From Algibacter miyuki (GTDB lineage Bacteria > Bacteroidota > Bacteroidia > Flavobacteriales > Flavobacteriaceae): a stretch of DNA of 64,000 nt. The position numbers and the translations under genes are program-made. Below, one piece after another: positions 16,317 to 26,165 of this stretch; position 1 is the stretch's first letter, and every line of letters starts with the position of its first letter. The notes under the pieces are model-generated. The model made no database searches, had not been told where the DNA came from, and saw nothing but the letters and a program-made list of their open reading frames with translations. The DNA is taken from positions 873,001 through 937,000 of the forward strand of contig NZ_JAUFQP010000010.1 in assembly GCF_030409805.1 (NCBI RefSeq), written 5' to 3'.

Positions 16317-16324
16317 ACTTCATT

Positions 16325-16810
16325 ATGATTAACATAAAAAAACATTCCGGAATTTACACCTTAGAGGCTACACAAGAAATTGATATTCCGTTACACGAAG
16401 CTTGGTCTTTTTTTAGTTCTCCTAATAATCTAGAAAAAATTACACCTTCAGAAATGGGTTTTAAAATCACATCTGAAGTTGACAAAAAGGCTTATGCCGG
16501 ACAAATAATAACTTATAAAGTTGGTATTCTACCAGGTATAAACACAAATTGGGTTACAGAAATAACACAAGTTAAAAACGAATCTTTCTTTATAGACGAG
16601 CAACGTTTTGGCCCATACAAAATGTGGCATCACGAGCATTGGTTTTATAGCCAACCTGACGGAAAAACATTAATGAAAGATAAAATTTCATACAAAATAC
16701 CTTTCGGCATTTTAGGAGATTTAGCTCAAACACTTTTTATAAAAAAACAATTAAAAGGAATATTCGAATACCGTTTTAAAACTTTAGAAACCTACTTTAA
16801 TGAAAAATAA
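16325..16810 (+). CDS. SRPBCC (START-like) superfamily protein
   Basis: A 161-residue helix-grip protein of the SRPBCC/polyketide cyclase-like group. The first strand and helix (QEIDIPLHEAWSFFSSPNNL) and the ending FEYRFKTLETYF match the typical SRPBCC N- and C-termini. These folds have a hydrophobic cavity and often bind lipids or aromatic ligands. Proteins of this type next to photolyase/cryptochrome genes are common in bacterial light clusters; the ligand here is unknown. It overlaps the photolyase start by 11 bases. Confidence 0.82.
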   Translation: MINIKKHSGIYTLEATQEIDIPLHEAWSFFSSPNNLEKITPSEMGFKITSEVDKKAYAGQIITYKVGILPGINTNWVTEITQVKNESFFIDEQRFGPYKMWHHEHWFYSQPDGKTLMKDKISYKIPFGILGDLAQTLFIKKQLKGIFEYRFKTLETYFNEK

Positions 16811-18089
16811 AACAACCCTATTTTGGTTTCGACGCGATTTAAGATTAGAAGATAATACTGCTTTACATTACGCCCTAAAATCTAGCAACAATGTATTACC
16901 TCTTTTTATTTTTGATGATGATATTTTAGACTCATTACCTAAAAATGACGCTAGGGTTTCTTTTATTCACAGCACTTTAGAAAACATAAACAAGAAACTT
17001 ACCGAATTTGGATCTAGCCTTATTGTAAAAAAAGGATCGACTTTAAACGTTTGGAAAGCGCTCATCCAAGAATATAATATTGAACGCGTATTTTTCAATA
17101 AAGATTACGAACCATACGCTATAAAAAGGGATCTTGAAATTTCAGAGTTATTAAATTCTAAAGAGATAGAAACAAAGTCTTTTAAAGACCAAGTTATTTT
17201 TGAAGAAAACGATATTCTGAAAAACGACAATACACCTTACACCGTATTTACGCCTTTCAAAAATAAATGGCTGAAAGCATTTGATAAAACAGTTGATCTT
17301 TCTGATTTCAAAATAGATACTTCGAAATTTCACAAACACAACACACCTTTTCCAACCATAAAAGATATCGGCTTTATACGAAGTAAAATTCGTGTAAAAC
17401 ATTATAATTTAATAGCGTTAAAAAATTACGATACCGTAAGAGATTTTCCTGCAGAAGATAAAACATCATACCTATCGCCACATTTACGTTTCGGTTTGGT
17501 AAGCACCCGAAAAATGGTAGAAATTGCTTTAGAAACCAACGCTGTTTTTTTAAGTGAATTGATTTGGCGCGAATTTTTCATGCAAATCCTCTTTCATTTC
17601 CCCAAAGTAGTTACCGATAATTTCAAACAAAAATACGATGCCATCCCTTGGCGCAATAACGAAGAGGAATTCAAAGCCTGGTGCGAAGGCAAAACAGGCT
17701 ACCCGATGGTAGATGCCGGTATGCGCCAATTGAACAAAACCGGCTACATGCATAACCGTGTACGCATGGTAACCGCTGGTTTTCTATGCAAACACCTTTT
17801 AATAGATTGGCGTTGGGGCGAAGCTTATTTCGCTGAAAAGTTGCTAGATTACGAACTCTCTGCAAATAATGGAAATTGGCAGTGGGCTGCTGGCACAGGT
17901 TGTGATGCCGCACCTTATTTTAGAGTTTTTAACCCTGCCGAACAACTTAGAAAGTTTGACAAAAACACAGAATACATCAGGACCTGGGTTGAAGATTACG
18001 ATGAATTAACCTATCCGCAACCTATAGTCGAACATAAATTAGCACGAGAACGTGCTATTTCTACATACAAAAAAGCGCTAAACCCTTAA
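16800..18089 (+). CDS. phrB: deoxyribodipyrimidine photolyase (cryptochrome/photolyase family)
   Basis: A 429-residue flavoprotein that most likely repairs UV-made cyclobutane dimers with blue light. The N-terminal antenna domain begins with TLFWFRRDLRLEDN. The FAD domain has GYMHNRVRMVTAGFLCKHLL, DWRWGEAYF and the signature ANNGNWQWAAGTGCDAAPYF (about residues 359-378), as in class I photolyases. Length fits (about 430-480). It closes the light operon and a terminator covers its stop codon. Cryptochrome function without repair cannot be excluded. Confidence 0.92.
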   Translation: MKNKTTLFWFRRDLRLEDNTALHYALKSSNNVLPLFIFDDDILDSLPKNDARVSFIHSTLENINKKLTEFGSSLIVKKGSTLNVWKALIQEYNIERVFFNKDYEPYAIKRDLEISELLNSKEIETKSFKDQVIFEENDILKNDNTPYTVFTPFKNKWLKAFDKTVDLSDFKIDTSKFHKHNTPFPTIKDIGFIRSKIRVKHYNLIALKNYDTVRDFPAEDKTSYLSPHLRFGLVSTRKMVEIALETNAVFLSELIWREFFMQILFHFPKVVTDNFKQKYDAIPWRNNEEEFKAWCEGKTGYPMVDAGMRQLNKTGYMHNRVRMVTAGFLCKHLLIDWRWGEAYFAEKLLDYELSANNGNWQWAAGTGCDAAPYFRVFNPAEQLRKFDKNTEYIRTWVEDYDELTYPQPIVEHKLARERAISTYKKALNP

Positions 18090-18107
18090 TTAAGGTTTAG
18101 CGCTTTT
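18071..18107 (+). terminator. terminator of the light operon
   Basis: Perfect 14-base arms, 18071-18084 (AAAAGCGCTAAACC) and 18094-18107, enclose the photolyase stop codon and are followed by TTTTT and CATT. It would end the operon of more than 10 kb and would also serve the convergent alaS strand. Confidence 0.85.
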
Positions 18108-18140
18108 TCATTATTAACAATGAATTAAAACAATTCTGTT

Positions 18141-20756
18141 TTATCCAATATAGGCCTTTGCCCCATCTAACGCTTTTGTAATACCATCTGGATTTTTACC
18201 GCCAGCAGTTGCAAAAAATGGTTGTCCACCGCCACCACCTTGGATATGTTTACCAAGTTCGCGAACTACTTGCCCAGCATTTAAGCCTTTACTAGCCACT
18301 AATTCTTTAGAGATGTAGCAAGATAACAATGCTTTTCCGTTTTGTTCGGTTGCAAATAATAAGAATACATTATCAAACTGCGATCCTAAATCGAAAGCTA
18401 CATCTTTTAATCCGCCAGCATCCAAATCTAATTTTTTGGCTAAAAACTGAACGCCATTAATTTCAGCTAACTCACTTTTTAATTCACCTTTTATATTTTT
18501 AGCTTTATCTTTTAATAAACCTTCAATTTGCTTTTTAAGATTGGTGTTTTCATCTTGTAAATTCTGAAGTGCTTTTACAGGCTCTTTAGCATTGTTAAGC
18601 AAATCTTTCATTTCGAAAAACGTTCTGTTGTTTTCAGAATAAAAATCTTTTACAGCATCGTTAGTGATAGCTTCAATTCTTCTAATTCCAGCTGCAACGG
18701 CACCTTCTGAAACTATTTTAAAATGCCAAATATCACCGGTATTCTTAACGTGTGTTCCACCACAAAGCTCAATAGATTGTCCAAAACGAATAGCACGAAC
18801 CGTATCGCCATATTTCTCTCCAAACAAACTCATAGCTCCATCGGCAATTGCTTCTTCTTTTGGTACATTTCTTTTTTCCACCAAAGGTAATTTACCTTCT
18901 ATTCTAGCGTTTACAAAGTTTTCTACATCTTGTAACTCTTCTGTTGTTAATTTAGAAAAATGCGAGAAATCGAAACGTAAATACTTAGAGTTTACAGCCG
19001 ATCCTTTTTGCTCTACATGAGTTCCTAAAATCTCTCTTAAGGCCTGATGTAATAAGTGTGTTGCTGTATGATTACTCTCTGTACGATTACGTTGCTTTTC
19101 ATCTACTACCGCTTTAAAGCTTTCGTTAATATGCTTTGGTAAATTTTTAGCAAAGTGAATAATAACGTTACTTTCTTTTTTAGTATCTAAAATATAAACC
19201 ACATCGCCATGGGCGTCTTCCAAATAGCCTTTATCTCCAACTTGCCCTCCGCCTTCTGGGTAAAACGGCGTTAAGTTAAATACTAACTGATACATTTCGC
19301 CATCTTTTTTAGAAACAACTTTACGGTATCTTGTTAATTTCACCTGAGCTTCAAGCGCATCATAACCAACAAATTCTTCTTCGGAATCGTTACTTAAAAT
19401 CGTCCAATCATCTGTAGACATTTCACTAGCTGCACGCGAGCGATTCTTTTGCTTTTGTAATTCTTCATTAAAACCCTTTTCATCTAACTTCAATCCTTTT
19501 TCAGAAAGAATAAGCGCCGTTAAATCTATTGGAAAACCATAAGTATCATACAATTCGAAAGCGCGCTCTCCAGAAACGGTATCACCTTTTGTAGTTTCTA
19601 CAATTCTATTTAATAACACCAAACCTTGATCTAATGTTCTTAAAAACGATTGTTCTTCTTCTTTTATAACATTTTCAATTAGTTGTTTTTGAGCTTTTAA
19701 TTCCGGGAAAGCATCACCCATTTTATCACTTAAAACAGATACTAATCTATAAATAAAAGGTTCTTTTTTATCTAAAAATGTAAATCCGTAACGCACAGCG
19801 CGACGTAAAATTCTTCGGATAACATAACCTGCACCAGTATTACTTGGCAACTGGCCATCTGCAATTGAAAAAGCTACAGCACGCACGTGATCGGAAATCA
19901 CACGAATAGCAACATCGACCTCTTCGTCCTTATTATATTCTTTATTAGTAATGGTTTCAATCTCGCGAATAATTGGTGTAAACACATCGGTATCATAGTT
20001 AGATTGCACACCTTGTAAAACCATACAAAGACGCTCAAACCCCATACCTGTATCAATATGCTTATCTGGTAAAGACTCTAAACTTCCGTTCGCTTTTCTG
20101 TTGTACTGCATAAAAACCAAGTTCCATATTTCAACCACTTGTGGATGATCCATGTTTACCAAATCTTTACCAGAAACTTTAGCTTTTTCTTCCGCAGAAC
20201 GAATATCGACGTGTATTTCACTACAAGGACCACATGGACCTTGATCGCCCATTTCCCAGAAATTATCTTTTTTATTTCCTTTTAAAATACGGTCTTCCGA
20301 TATATATTTTTTCCAAAAATCGTAAGCTTCCGTATCCATACTTAAGTTATCGTCATCGTCACTGCCCTCAAAAACAGTCACGTACAAGATATCTTTATCT
20401 ATACCATAAACATCAACTAAAAGTTCCCAAGCCCAAGCAATAGCTTCTTTTTTAAAGTAATCGCCAAAACTCCAGTTACCCAACATTTCGAATAAGGTGT
20501 GGTGGTAGGTATCATATCCCACTTCTTCCAAATCGTTATGCTTTCCAGAAACACGTAAGCATTTTTGCGAATCGGTAATTCTATTATTTTTAGGTTGGGC
20601 GTTTCCAAGAAAATACTCTTTAAAAGGCGCCATCCCAGCGTTTACAAACATAAGGGTTGGATCATCTTTTAAAACCATGGGAGCCGATGGCACAATACTA
20701 TGCTTTTTATCTTCAAAAAAACTTAAAAACTTAGCGCGGATATCTTGAGACTTCAT
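18141..20756 (-). CDS. alaS: alanyl-tRNA synthetase
   Basis: The 871-residue cytoplasmic enzyme charges tRNA-Ala. Class II catalytic domain: [20 protein letters not shown] at the start, then [16 protein letters not shown] and [15 protein letters not shown]. The editing domain zinc site has [12 protein letters not shown] and [12 protein letters not shown], that is the HxxxH and C/H ligands. The C-terminal end contains the oligomerisation Gly-rich stretch QGGGGGQP. Size is standard (about 870-880). It converges with the light operon and diverges from the M23 peptidase gene. Confidence 0.96.
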   Translation of the reverse strand: MKSQDIRAKFLSFFEDKKHSIVPSAPMVLKDDPTLMFVNAGMAPFKEYFLGNAQPKNNRITDSQKCLRVSGKHNDLEEVGYDTYHHTLFEMLGNWSFGDYFKKEAIAWAWELLVDVYGIDKDILYVTVFEGSDDDDNLSMDTEAYDFWKKYISEDRILKGNKKDNFWEMGDQGPCGPCSEIHVDIRSAEEKAKVSGKDLVNMDHPQVVEIWNLVFMQYNRKANGSLESLPDKHIDTGMGFERLCMVLQGVQSNYDTDVFTPIIREIETITNKEYNKDEEVDVAIRVISDHVRAVAFSIADGQLPSNTGAGYVIRRILRRAVRYGFTFLDKKEPFIYRLVSVLSDKMGDAFPELKAQKQLIENVIKEEEQSFLRTLDQGLVLLNRIVETTKGDTVSGERAFELYDTYGFPIDLTALILSEKGLKLDEKGFNEELQKQKNRSRAASEMSTDDWTILSNDSEEEFVGYDALEAQVKLTRYRKVVSKKDGEMYQLVFNLTPFYPEGGGQVGDKGYLEDAHGDVVYILDTKKESNVIIHFAKNLPKHINESFKAVVDEKQRNRTESNHTATHLLHQALREILGTHVEQKGSAVNSKYLRFDFSHFSKLTTEELQDVENFVNARIEGKLPLVEKRNVPKEEAIADGAMSLFGEKYGDTVRAIRFGQSIELCGGTHVKNTGDIWHFKIVSEGAVAAGIRRIEAITNDAVKDFYSENNRTFFEMKDLLNNAKEPVKALQNLQDENTNLKKQIEGLLKDKAKNIKGELKSELAEINGVQFLAKKLDLDAGGLKDVAFDLGSQFDNVFLLFATEQNGKALLSCYISKELVASKGLNAGQVVRELGKHIQGGGGGQPFFATAGGKNPDGITKALDGAKAYIG

Positions 20757-20813
20757 ATATAAAATATTCTCTTTTTAGTTATTTTCTATTAATTACGAAA
20801 CAATTTTTATCTT

Positions 20814-20821
20814 TACTTTTG
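20814..20821 (+). promoter_or_regulatory. -7 box upstream of the M23/MerR genes
   Basis: TACTTTTG matches TAnnTTTG exactly. It lies in the alaS/M23 divergent gap, about 130 bases before the M23 start, so the leader would be long. Confidence 0.35.
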
Positions 20822-20951
20822 AAATTAAAAGAGGACAAACTAAGCTTTTCCGATTCTATTGATAATAAATCACTAGCTTTGTTCGTTCTGCATTAAAATT
20901 TGTAGAGCTAAAGCAAAAATTGTACAGCGCAAAAATAGTATAAAAATAGTA

Positions 20952-21923
20952 ATGAGTAAGGTAAAATATTATTACGATTCTGAATCACTTTCGTACAAGA
21001 AGATTGAGCGAAGAAAACGAACCACATTTAAGTACGCTTTTATGTTTGTTTTGGCCGCTGCTTTATTTGGGTTTCTATTTGTATTTATAGCCAGTCAATA
21101 TGTGGCATCACCTAAAGAGCGGGCACTTGCGAGAGAATTACACAACATGCAATTGCAGTATGAATTGCTAAATAAAAAAATGAACGAAGCAGAAGCGGTT
21201 TTAGCCAATGTTGCAGATAGAGATAATAATATTTATCGGGTTTATTTTGAAGCAAACCCGATTCCTGAAGCGCAACGAACTGCAGGGTTTGGTGGTATTA
21301 ACCGATATAAAAACTTAGAAGGTTTTGATAATTCTAAACTTATTGTTGCGAGCAATAAACGTTTGGATGTATTGCAAAAACAAATTGTAGTACAGTCAAA
21401 ATCTTTAGATGAAATAGCTGTTCTGGCGAAAGAAAAAGAAAAACTATTAGCCGCCATTCCGGCCATTCAACCCGTAAACAATAAAGATTTATCGCGTATG
21501 GCGTCGGGTTACGGTATGCGATCGGATCCGTTTACAAAGGTTAGAAAAATGCACTGGGGCATGGATTTCACAGCACCTAGAGGCACACCTATTTACGCAA
21601 CAGGAGACGGTATTGTAGTGCGTGCAGACTCTGGATCTACAGGTTACGGAAACCATATTAGAATAGATCATGGTTTTGGATATACTAGTCTTTACGCGCA
21701 TTTGTACAAATATAATGTTAGAAAAAACCAGAAAGTAAAACGTGGCGATTTAATTGGGTTTGTTGGCAGCACAGGCCGCTCGCAAGCACCACATTTACAT
21801 TATGAAATTTTTAAAGATGGCGACCGCATAAACCCGATGAATTTTTACTACGGAAGTTTAACTGCGGAAGAATATAGCGAACTATTAGAGCACGCTTCAT
21901 TAGAAAACCAATCTCTAGATTAA
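20952..21923 (+). CDS. M23 family metallopeptidase (peptidoglycan hydrolase-like)
   Basis: This 323-residue protein is anchored by one N-terminal membrane segment (about residues 27-50) and has a coiled-coil region (about 55-85) before the C-terminal M23/LytM domain. The zinc ligands are seen in HWGMDFTAPRGTPIYA and in HLHYEIFKDG, matching active M23 endopeptidases rather than inactive ones. It likely cuts cell-wall cross-links or activates amidases. The stop overlaps the next ATG (a small MerR gene) by one base, so they are co-transcribed. Confidence 0.9.
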   Translation: MSKVKYYYDSESLSYKKIERRKRTTFKYAFMFVLAAALFGFLFVFIASQYVASPKERALARELHNMQLQYELLNKKMNEAEAVLANVADRDNNIYRVYFEANPIPEAQRTAGFGGINRYKNLEGFDNSKLIVASNKRLDVLQKQIVVQSKSLDEIAVLAKEKEKLLAAIPAIQPVNNKDLSRMASGYGMRSDPFTKVRKMHWGMDFTAPRGTPIYATGDGIVVRADSGSTGYGNHIRIDHGFGYTSLYAHLYKYNVRKNQKVKRGDLIGFVGSTGRSQAPHLHYEIFKDGDRINPMNFYYGSLTAEEYSELLEHASLENQSLD

Positions 21924-22252
21924 TGCATATAGATTTACCAGAAAAACGATATTATGCTATTGGCGAAGTAGCCAAAGCTTTTGATGTAAACACATCTTTA
22001 ATACGCTTTTGGGAAAAAGAATTCGACGTGCTAAAGCCTAAAAAAAATGCTAAAGGCAACCGTAAATTTACGCCCGAAGATATTAAGAACTTAAAATTCA
22101 TCTATCATTTAGTGAAAGAACGAGGTTTTACACTAGAAGGTGCCAAAACCCATTTGAAAGAAGAAAAGAAAGTTGCTTTAAACAACTTCGAAATCATCAG
22201 TAAATTAGAAGGTATTAAAACACAACTTATTAAAATAAAAGAACATCTATAA
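21923..22252 (+). CDS. small MerR-type HTH regulator
   Basis: A 109-residue protein with a MerR helix-turn-helix at residues 8-80 (YYAIGEVAKAFDVNTSLIRFWEKEF, in part) and a short helical tail (about 90-109) likely to dimerise. No separate ligand domain is present. It starts inside the stop of the M23 peptidase gene, a pairing I know from Flavobacteriaceae. It may regulate envelope genes; targets are unknown. Confidence 0.88.
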   Translation: MHIDLPEKRYYAIGEVAKAFDVNTSLIRFWEKEFDVLKPKKNAKGNRKFTPEDIKNLKFIYHLVKERGFTLEGAKTHLKEEKKVALNNFEIISKLEGIKTQLIKIKEHL

Positions 22253-22370
22253 CTTTTATTATACAGAATTTAGGCGCTTAAATTTACTTTTTCTGAAAAA
22301 GAAGTAACTTTTTTAATAATTATGCGTCTTACTTATTGAGATCTTAAACCAAATTACAAATTATATTATC

Positions 22371-22964
22371 ATGAAGAAATTTTTACCATTAATTATAATC
22401 GCTATTCTAGCTATCGGAGCTTACTCTTGGGCTAAAGGCTTCAACAATACGGCGGTAACTTTAAAAGAATCTGCCACAAAAACATGGGCCAATGTAGAAA
22501 GTAGCTACCAACGTAGAAACGATTTAATCGGGAATTTAGTAAAAACCGTACAAGGTGCTGCCGATTTTGAAAAAGGCACGTTAACAGCAGTTATTGAAGC
22601 TCGAGCAAAAGCAACCTCTATTAACATAGACCCAACCAATATAACACCAGAGCAGTTAGCCAAGTTTAATGAAGTTCAAGGTGGATTATCTGGAGCTTTA
22701 AAAAGTTTATTAGTTACCGTAGAGCGTTACCCAGAGTTAAAGGCGAACCAAAACTTTTTAGAATTACAAAGTCAGTTAGAAGGTACAGAAAACCGCATTA
22801 ATGTTGCTAGAGATCGTTTTAACGGTACCGTAGAACCTTACAACATGCACATTAAAACCTTTCCTAATTCTTTGTTAGCAGGTTTATTTAACTTCGAACC
22901 TATGAGCTACTTTAAAGCAGAAGCTGGAAGCGAAAAAGCTCCAGACGTCGACTTTAATTTCTAA
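22371..22964 (+). CDS. LemA family protein
   Basis: A 197-residue LemA protein. One N-terminal membrane segment (about residues 4-22) is followed by the helical LemA domain with WANVESSYQRRNDLIGNLV (about 39-58) and RYPELKANQNFLELQSQLEG (about 120-140). LemA proteins sit in the cytoplasmic membrane, often in an operon with TPM-domain genes, as here. Their function is not settled. The following TPM genes start 40 bases later. Confidence 0.92.
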   Translation: MKKFLPLIIIAILAIGAYSWAKGFNNTAVTLKESATKTWANVESSYQRRNDLIGNLVKTVQGAADFEKGTLTAVIEARAKATSINIDPTNITPEQLAKFNEVQGGLSGALKSLLVTVERYPELKANQNFLELQSQLEGTENRINVARDRFNGTVEPYNMHIKTFPNSLLAGLFNFEPMSYFKAEAGSEKAPDVDFNF

Positions 22965-23004
22965 GTAACCAACCTATTTAATTTCACCCTAGCACCGTTT
23001 ACAT

Positions 23005-23448
23005 ATGGCATCCAAAGTTGAATCTTTTTTAACAAAAACAGAAGAACAAGACATTGTTGAAGCTATTCGGTTAGCCGAATTAAACACCTCGGGAGAAATA
23101 CGAGTTCATATTGAAAACACTTCTAATGGCGATGCGACACATCGGGCTTTAGAAGTGTTTCATTTTTTAAAAATGGACAATACCAAACTTCAAAACGGGG
23201 TCCTTATCTATGTAGCCATAACCGATAAAACCTTTGTTATTTATGGAGACACCGGCATAAACAACGTGGTTCCAAAAAACTTTTGGGATAGCACAAAAGA
23301 TATTATGCAATCGCACTTTAAATTAGGCAATTTTGAACAAGGTATTGTTGAGGGCATTCAGAAAGCAGGCGAACAGCTAGAAACTTATTTCCCATGGAAA
23401 CATGATGATATCGATGAATTATCTAATGAAATTTCTAAAGGACAATAA
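23005..23448 (+). CDS. TPM domain protein (cytoplasmic form)
   Basis: This 147-residue protein is a TPM (TLP18.3/Psb32/MOLO-1) domain without a signal peptide. The hallmark segments are LAELNTSGEIRVHIEN and VLIYVAITDKTFVIYGDTGIN. TPM domains are linked to membrane-protein repair and phosphatase-like activity in plants; bacterial roles are unclear. It lies between lemA and a second, secreted TPM gene, making a three-gene unit. The true start of the next gene is 46 bases after its stop. Confidence 0.85.
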   Translation: MASKVESFLTKTEEQDIVEAIRLAELNTSGEIRVHIENTSNGDATHRALEVFHFLKMDNTKLQNGVLIYVAITDKTFVIYGDTGINNVVPKNFWDSTKDIMQSHFKLGNFEQGIVEGIQKAGEQLETYFPWKHDDIDELSNEISKGQ

Positions 23449-23494
23449 ACAAAATATGCAGTACTCCGTATTCAGTATTCAGTTGCCGTTTAAG

Positions 23495-24307
23495 ATGAAA
23501 AACAATTTTATCTTGACGTTACTGCTGGCGCTTTTATCTTTTAATTTTTCTTTTGCGCAGTATGAAATTCCTGAAAAACCAGATCTCCAAACCAGTGTTT
23601 ACGATTATTACAATCTGTTAAGCGCTTCGGAAAAAAGTAGTTTAGAGCAAAAACTCGTAAAATATTCTGATACGACCTCAACACAAATTGTTGTGGCTAT
23701 TATTGCATCTTCTGAAGGTGAAAACATAAATTATTTAGGTGCACAATGGGGACAAGCTTGGGGTATTGGTCAAGCTAAAGAAGATAATGGTGTGCTTATT
23801 TTATTAGCCCGTGATGATAGACGCATTGCTATTAACACTGGTTATGGCGTTGAGCATTTACTTACAGATGCCATGTCTAACCGTATTATTAACCTTGACA
23901 TTATTCCTTATTTTAAGCGAAACGATTATTACGGCGGACTAAACCGTGGTGCCGATGCTATTTTTGAAGTCTTAAAAGGCGAATATAAAGGGACTAGAAA
24001 AGCATCTAAACAAGGAGAAGAATCGCCTGCTGGTTTTATCTTTTTACTGATTATCATCTTTATTATTATCATGATTTCCATTTCGAAAAACAAACGTGGT
24101 GGCGGTGGTAATAATGGTGGCAGATCATCTGGCACAGGTATTCTCGAAGCTATTATTTTGAGCAATCTAGGACGCGGTAATTACCGAGGTGGTTCTTCTG
24201 GAGGCTTCGGAGGAAGTTCTGGTGGTGGTTTCGGCGGAGGCGGTGGCTTTGGTGGCGGTTTCGGTGGTGGCGGCTTTGGTGGCGGTGGTGCTTCTGGTGG
24301 TTGGTAA
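23495..24307 (+). CDS. secreted TPM domain protein with Gly-rich tail (YgcG-like)
   Basis: From the ATG at 23495 this protein of 270 residues has a signal peptide (MKNNFILTLLLALLSFNFSF, cut near AQ), a TPM domain (about residues 20-165; VYDYYNLLSASEKSSLEQKL), one membrane segment (about 180-200) and a tail rich in Gly (GGFGGGG repeats). I chose this start because upstream in-frame Met codons lie inside the previous gene and give no signal peptide. The tail is coded by GGT/GGC codons and forms a DNA repeat at 24190-24300. The trio LemA, TPM, TPM is typical of Bacteroidota. Confidence 0.88.
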   Translation: MKNNFILTLLLALLSFNFSFAQYEIPEKPDLQTSVYDYYNLLSASEKSSLEQKLVKYSDTTSTQIVVAIIASSEGENINYLGAQWGQAWGIGQAKEDNGVLILLARDDRRIAINTGYGVEHLLTDAMSNRIINLDIIPYFKRNDYYGGLNRGADAIFEVLKGEYKGTRKASKQGEESPAGFIFLLIIIFIIIMISISKNKRGGGGNNGGRSSGTGILEAIILSNLGRGNYRGGSSGGFGGSSGGGFGGGGGFGGGFGGGGFGGGGASGGW

Positions 24308-24556
24308 TTTTTTACTAAGCCATTTTCAGTAACCAATTTTCAGTTGCAATCGCTGAATTCAAGGCTTACTCTTGGATGTTTAATCGGTTGTATTTTTCCC
24401 TAGTAAGGAGCAACCCCATAAGTGTAATCTTATATTCATATTAATATCACTTTATACTGCGATTAGTGCTTTGTACTTTACACTATCATTTAAGTGTTTT
24501 TATCTATAATTTCACGTCTTTACTGTTTTTAGATTGCAAAATCTAAGGCATAAAAA

Positions 24557-24600
24557 AAACTGGTTTTACTCGTCCTTTATAGGCGTTGTAAAACCAGTTT
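24557..24600 (-). terminator. terminator of the der transcript
   Basis: The 13-base arms 24557-24569 and 24588-24600 are perfectly complementary (AAACTGGTTTTAC and its reverse). On the minus strand a run of eight Ts follows. The der transcript would therefore include the folded element at 24621-24730 as its 3' untranslated region. Confidence 0.75.
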
Positions 24601-24620
24601 CTAGTCTTTATTTTGGCGGA

Positions 24621-24730
24621 TTGGCCTGCGTTAAGGATTGAGGCTTTGTTGGAGCTCTTTTTGTGTTGTTGCACTTATGCAACACAAAAAAGCGACTGCC
24701 GAAAGCCTGACCCTTTTTAGGGTAACGCCC
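24621..24730 (-). ncRNA. multi-stem folded element in the der 3' region (repeat-like)
   Basis: Four nested or adjoining pairings are visible: GCGTTA 24628-24633 with TAACGC 24723-24728; CCC 24711-24713 with GGG 24720-24722; AGGCTTT 24641-24647 with AAAGCCT 24702-24708; and CTTTTTGTGTTG 24657-24668 with the CAACAC...AAG arm 24680-24692. Together they fold nearly the whole segment. Its GC content is above its surroundings. On the minus strand the ends (GGGCGTTACCC and CCTTAACGCAGG) look like a multi-copy intergenic element I recall from flavobacterial genomes, but only this one copy lies in the window. It could act as an RNA or as a REP-like DNA element. Confidence 0.5.
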
Positions 24731-24763
24731 AAATTATTATTTTTAAAAACGTTTAATTGTTTC

Positions 24764-26068
24764 TTATTTTTTACGCATGTACACACTTATTGGCACGCCT
24801 TTAAAATCGAACTGTTCGCGCAGTTTATTTTCTAGGAAACGTTTGTAAGGTTCTTTTACGTATTGTGGTAAATTACAGAAAAACGCAAATTGCGGTTGCG
24901 GTGTTGGCAACTGCATGATGTATTTAATTTTTACGTATTTTGCTTTGTAAGCCGGTGGTGGGTAACTTTCTATTATTGGTAAGAAAATTTCGTTTAGCTT
25001 ACTTGTTTTAATCTTTTTAGATCGGTTTTTGTAAACTTCCACTGCGGTTTCAATGGCTTTGTATATACGTTGTTTGGTAAGTACGGAAATAAACACCACG
25101 GGCACATCGGTAAATGGCTCCATTTGTTGTTTGATAACGCGTTCGTACTCTTTCATTGACTTGTGATCTTTTTCTACTAAATCCCACTTGTTTACAAGAA
25201 TAACGATACCTTTTCGGTTTCTTTGAGCTAACCAAAAGATATTTTGTACTTGTCCGTCAAATCCTCTGGTGGCATCTAAAACAATTAAACACACATCGGA
25301 ATGCTCGATGGCTCGTACACTACGCATTACAGAGTAAAATTCTAAATCTTCTTTTACTTTGGATTTACGTCTAATTCCGGCAGTATCGACTAAATTGAAA
25401 TCGAAACCAAAACGGTTGTATTTTGTATCTATAGAATCGCGAGTAGTTCCTGCTATATCGGTAACAATGTAACGATCTTCGCCAATTAAGGCGTTTATAA
25501 ATGAAGATTTTCCTGCGTTTGGACGCCCTACAACGGCAAAACGAGGTAATGTTTCTTCTTCTACGTCTTCCTTTTCTGGTAAGGCTTCAACTAGAGCGTC
25601 TAATAATTCTCCTGTTCCACTACCATTAATACTGGCAACAGTAAAATAATCGCCTAAACCTAATGAATAAAATTCTACGGCATCTTTGGCACGTTTCCCG
25701 TTATCTACTTTGTTTACTACTAGAAAAACAGGTTTGTTTACACGGCGTAAAAGCTCGGCAACATCTTCGTCCATCCCAGTAACTCCATCTTCTACGTCTA
25801 CCATAAAAATAATGGCATCGGCTTCTCCAATGGCTAATTCTACTTGTTTATCGATTTCTGCTTCAAAAACATCATCACTTCCTAGCACATATCCACCAGT
25901 ATCGATTAACGAAAATTCTTTACCATTCCAATCACTTTTTCCGTAATGACGATCTCTTGTAACACCACTAACGGCATCTACAATAGCCTCACGGCGTTGT
26001 ATTAAACGATTGAAAAAAGTTGATTTGCCAACATTTGGTCTTCCTACTATTGCTACTATATTACTCAT
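24764..26068 (-). CDS. der: ribosome assembly GTPase Der
   Basis: A 434-residue GTPase with two tandem G domains and a C-terminal KH-like domain, needed for 50S ribosome maturation. The first P-loop is GRPNVGKS (residues 8-15) and the second GRPNAGKS (about 180-187). Each half has its DxxG (DTGG, DTAG) and NKxD (NKVD, NKWD) motifs. Size is typical (about 435-490). An exact -7 box lies 41 bases upstream. It diverges from a small membrane protein gene and its 3' region carries the folded element. Confidence 0.96.
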   Translation of the reverse strand: MSNIVAIVGRPNVGKSTFFNRLIQRREAIVDAVSGVTRDRHYGKSDWNGKEFSLIDTGGYVLGSDDVFEAEIDKQVELAIGEADAIIFMVDVEDGVTGMDEDVAELLRRVNKPVFLVVNKVDNGKRAKDAVEFYSLGLGDYFTVASINGSGTGELLDALVEALPEKEDVEEETLPRFAVVGRPNAGKSSFINALIGEDRYIVTDIAGTTRDSIDTKYNRFGFDFNLVDTAGIRRKSKVKEDLEFYSVMRSVRAIEHSDVCLIVLDATRGFDGQVQNIFWLAQRNRKGIVILVNKWDLVEKDHKSMKEYERVIKQQMEPFTDVPVVFISVLTKQRIYKAIETAVEVYKNRSKKIKTSKLNEIFLPIIESYPPPAYKAKYVKIKYIMQLPTPQPQFAFFCNLPQYVKEPYKRFLENKLREQFDFKGVPISVYMRKK

Positions 26069-26108
26069 AAGTTTTGTTTTTATGCATTACATATCCTGTA
26101 AGCGGCTG

Positions 26109-26116
26109 CAAAGATA
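26109..26116 (-). promoter_or_regulatory. -7 box for der
   Basis: Minus-strand TATCTTTG matches TAnnTTTG exactly, 41 bases upstream of the der start at 26068. Confidence 0.5.
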
Positions 26117-26165
26117 GTGTTTAGTTCGTTAGAAAAGAGTATTTTGCTTTCCTAATGAATTAATT

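Larger units (their letters stand above)
24308..24763. other. non-coding region between the TPM gene and der
   Basis: No coding frame is credible in these 456 bases. 24308-24550 is plain AT-rich DNA with nothing I can name. 24557-24600 is a minus-strand terminator and 24621-24730 is a highly folded element; both lie downstream of der. Confidence 0.7.

Noticed and set aside
18664..19020. 118-codon plus-strand frame in alaS
   Set aside because: It lies opposite the alaS editing and zinc-site region, and its protein has no recognisable features.
23456..23494. Repeated CAGTATTCAGT-like string before the secreted TPM gene
   Set aside because: Too short and imperfect to call a repeat; it is only the gap between two genes.
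24190..24300. Short GGTGGC-type DNA repeats resembling a tandem or CRISPR-like array
   Set aside because: They encode the Gly-rich tail of the secreted TPM protein in frame and have no spacers.
24638..24835. Open frame of 65 codons across the folded element
   Set aside because: It overlaps the stems and der on the other strand and has no family resemblance; it is a by-product of the structured DNA.
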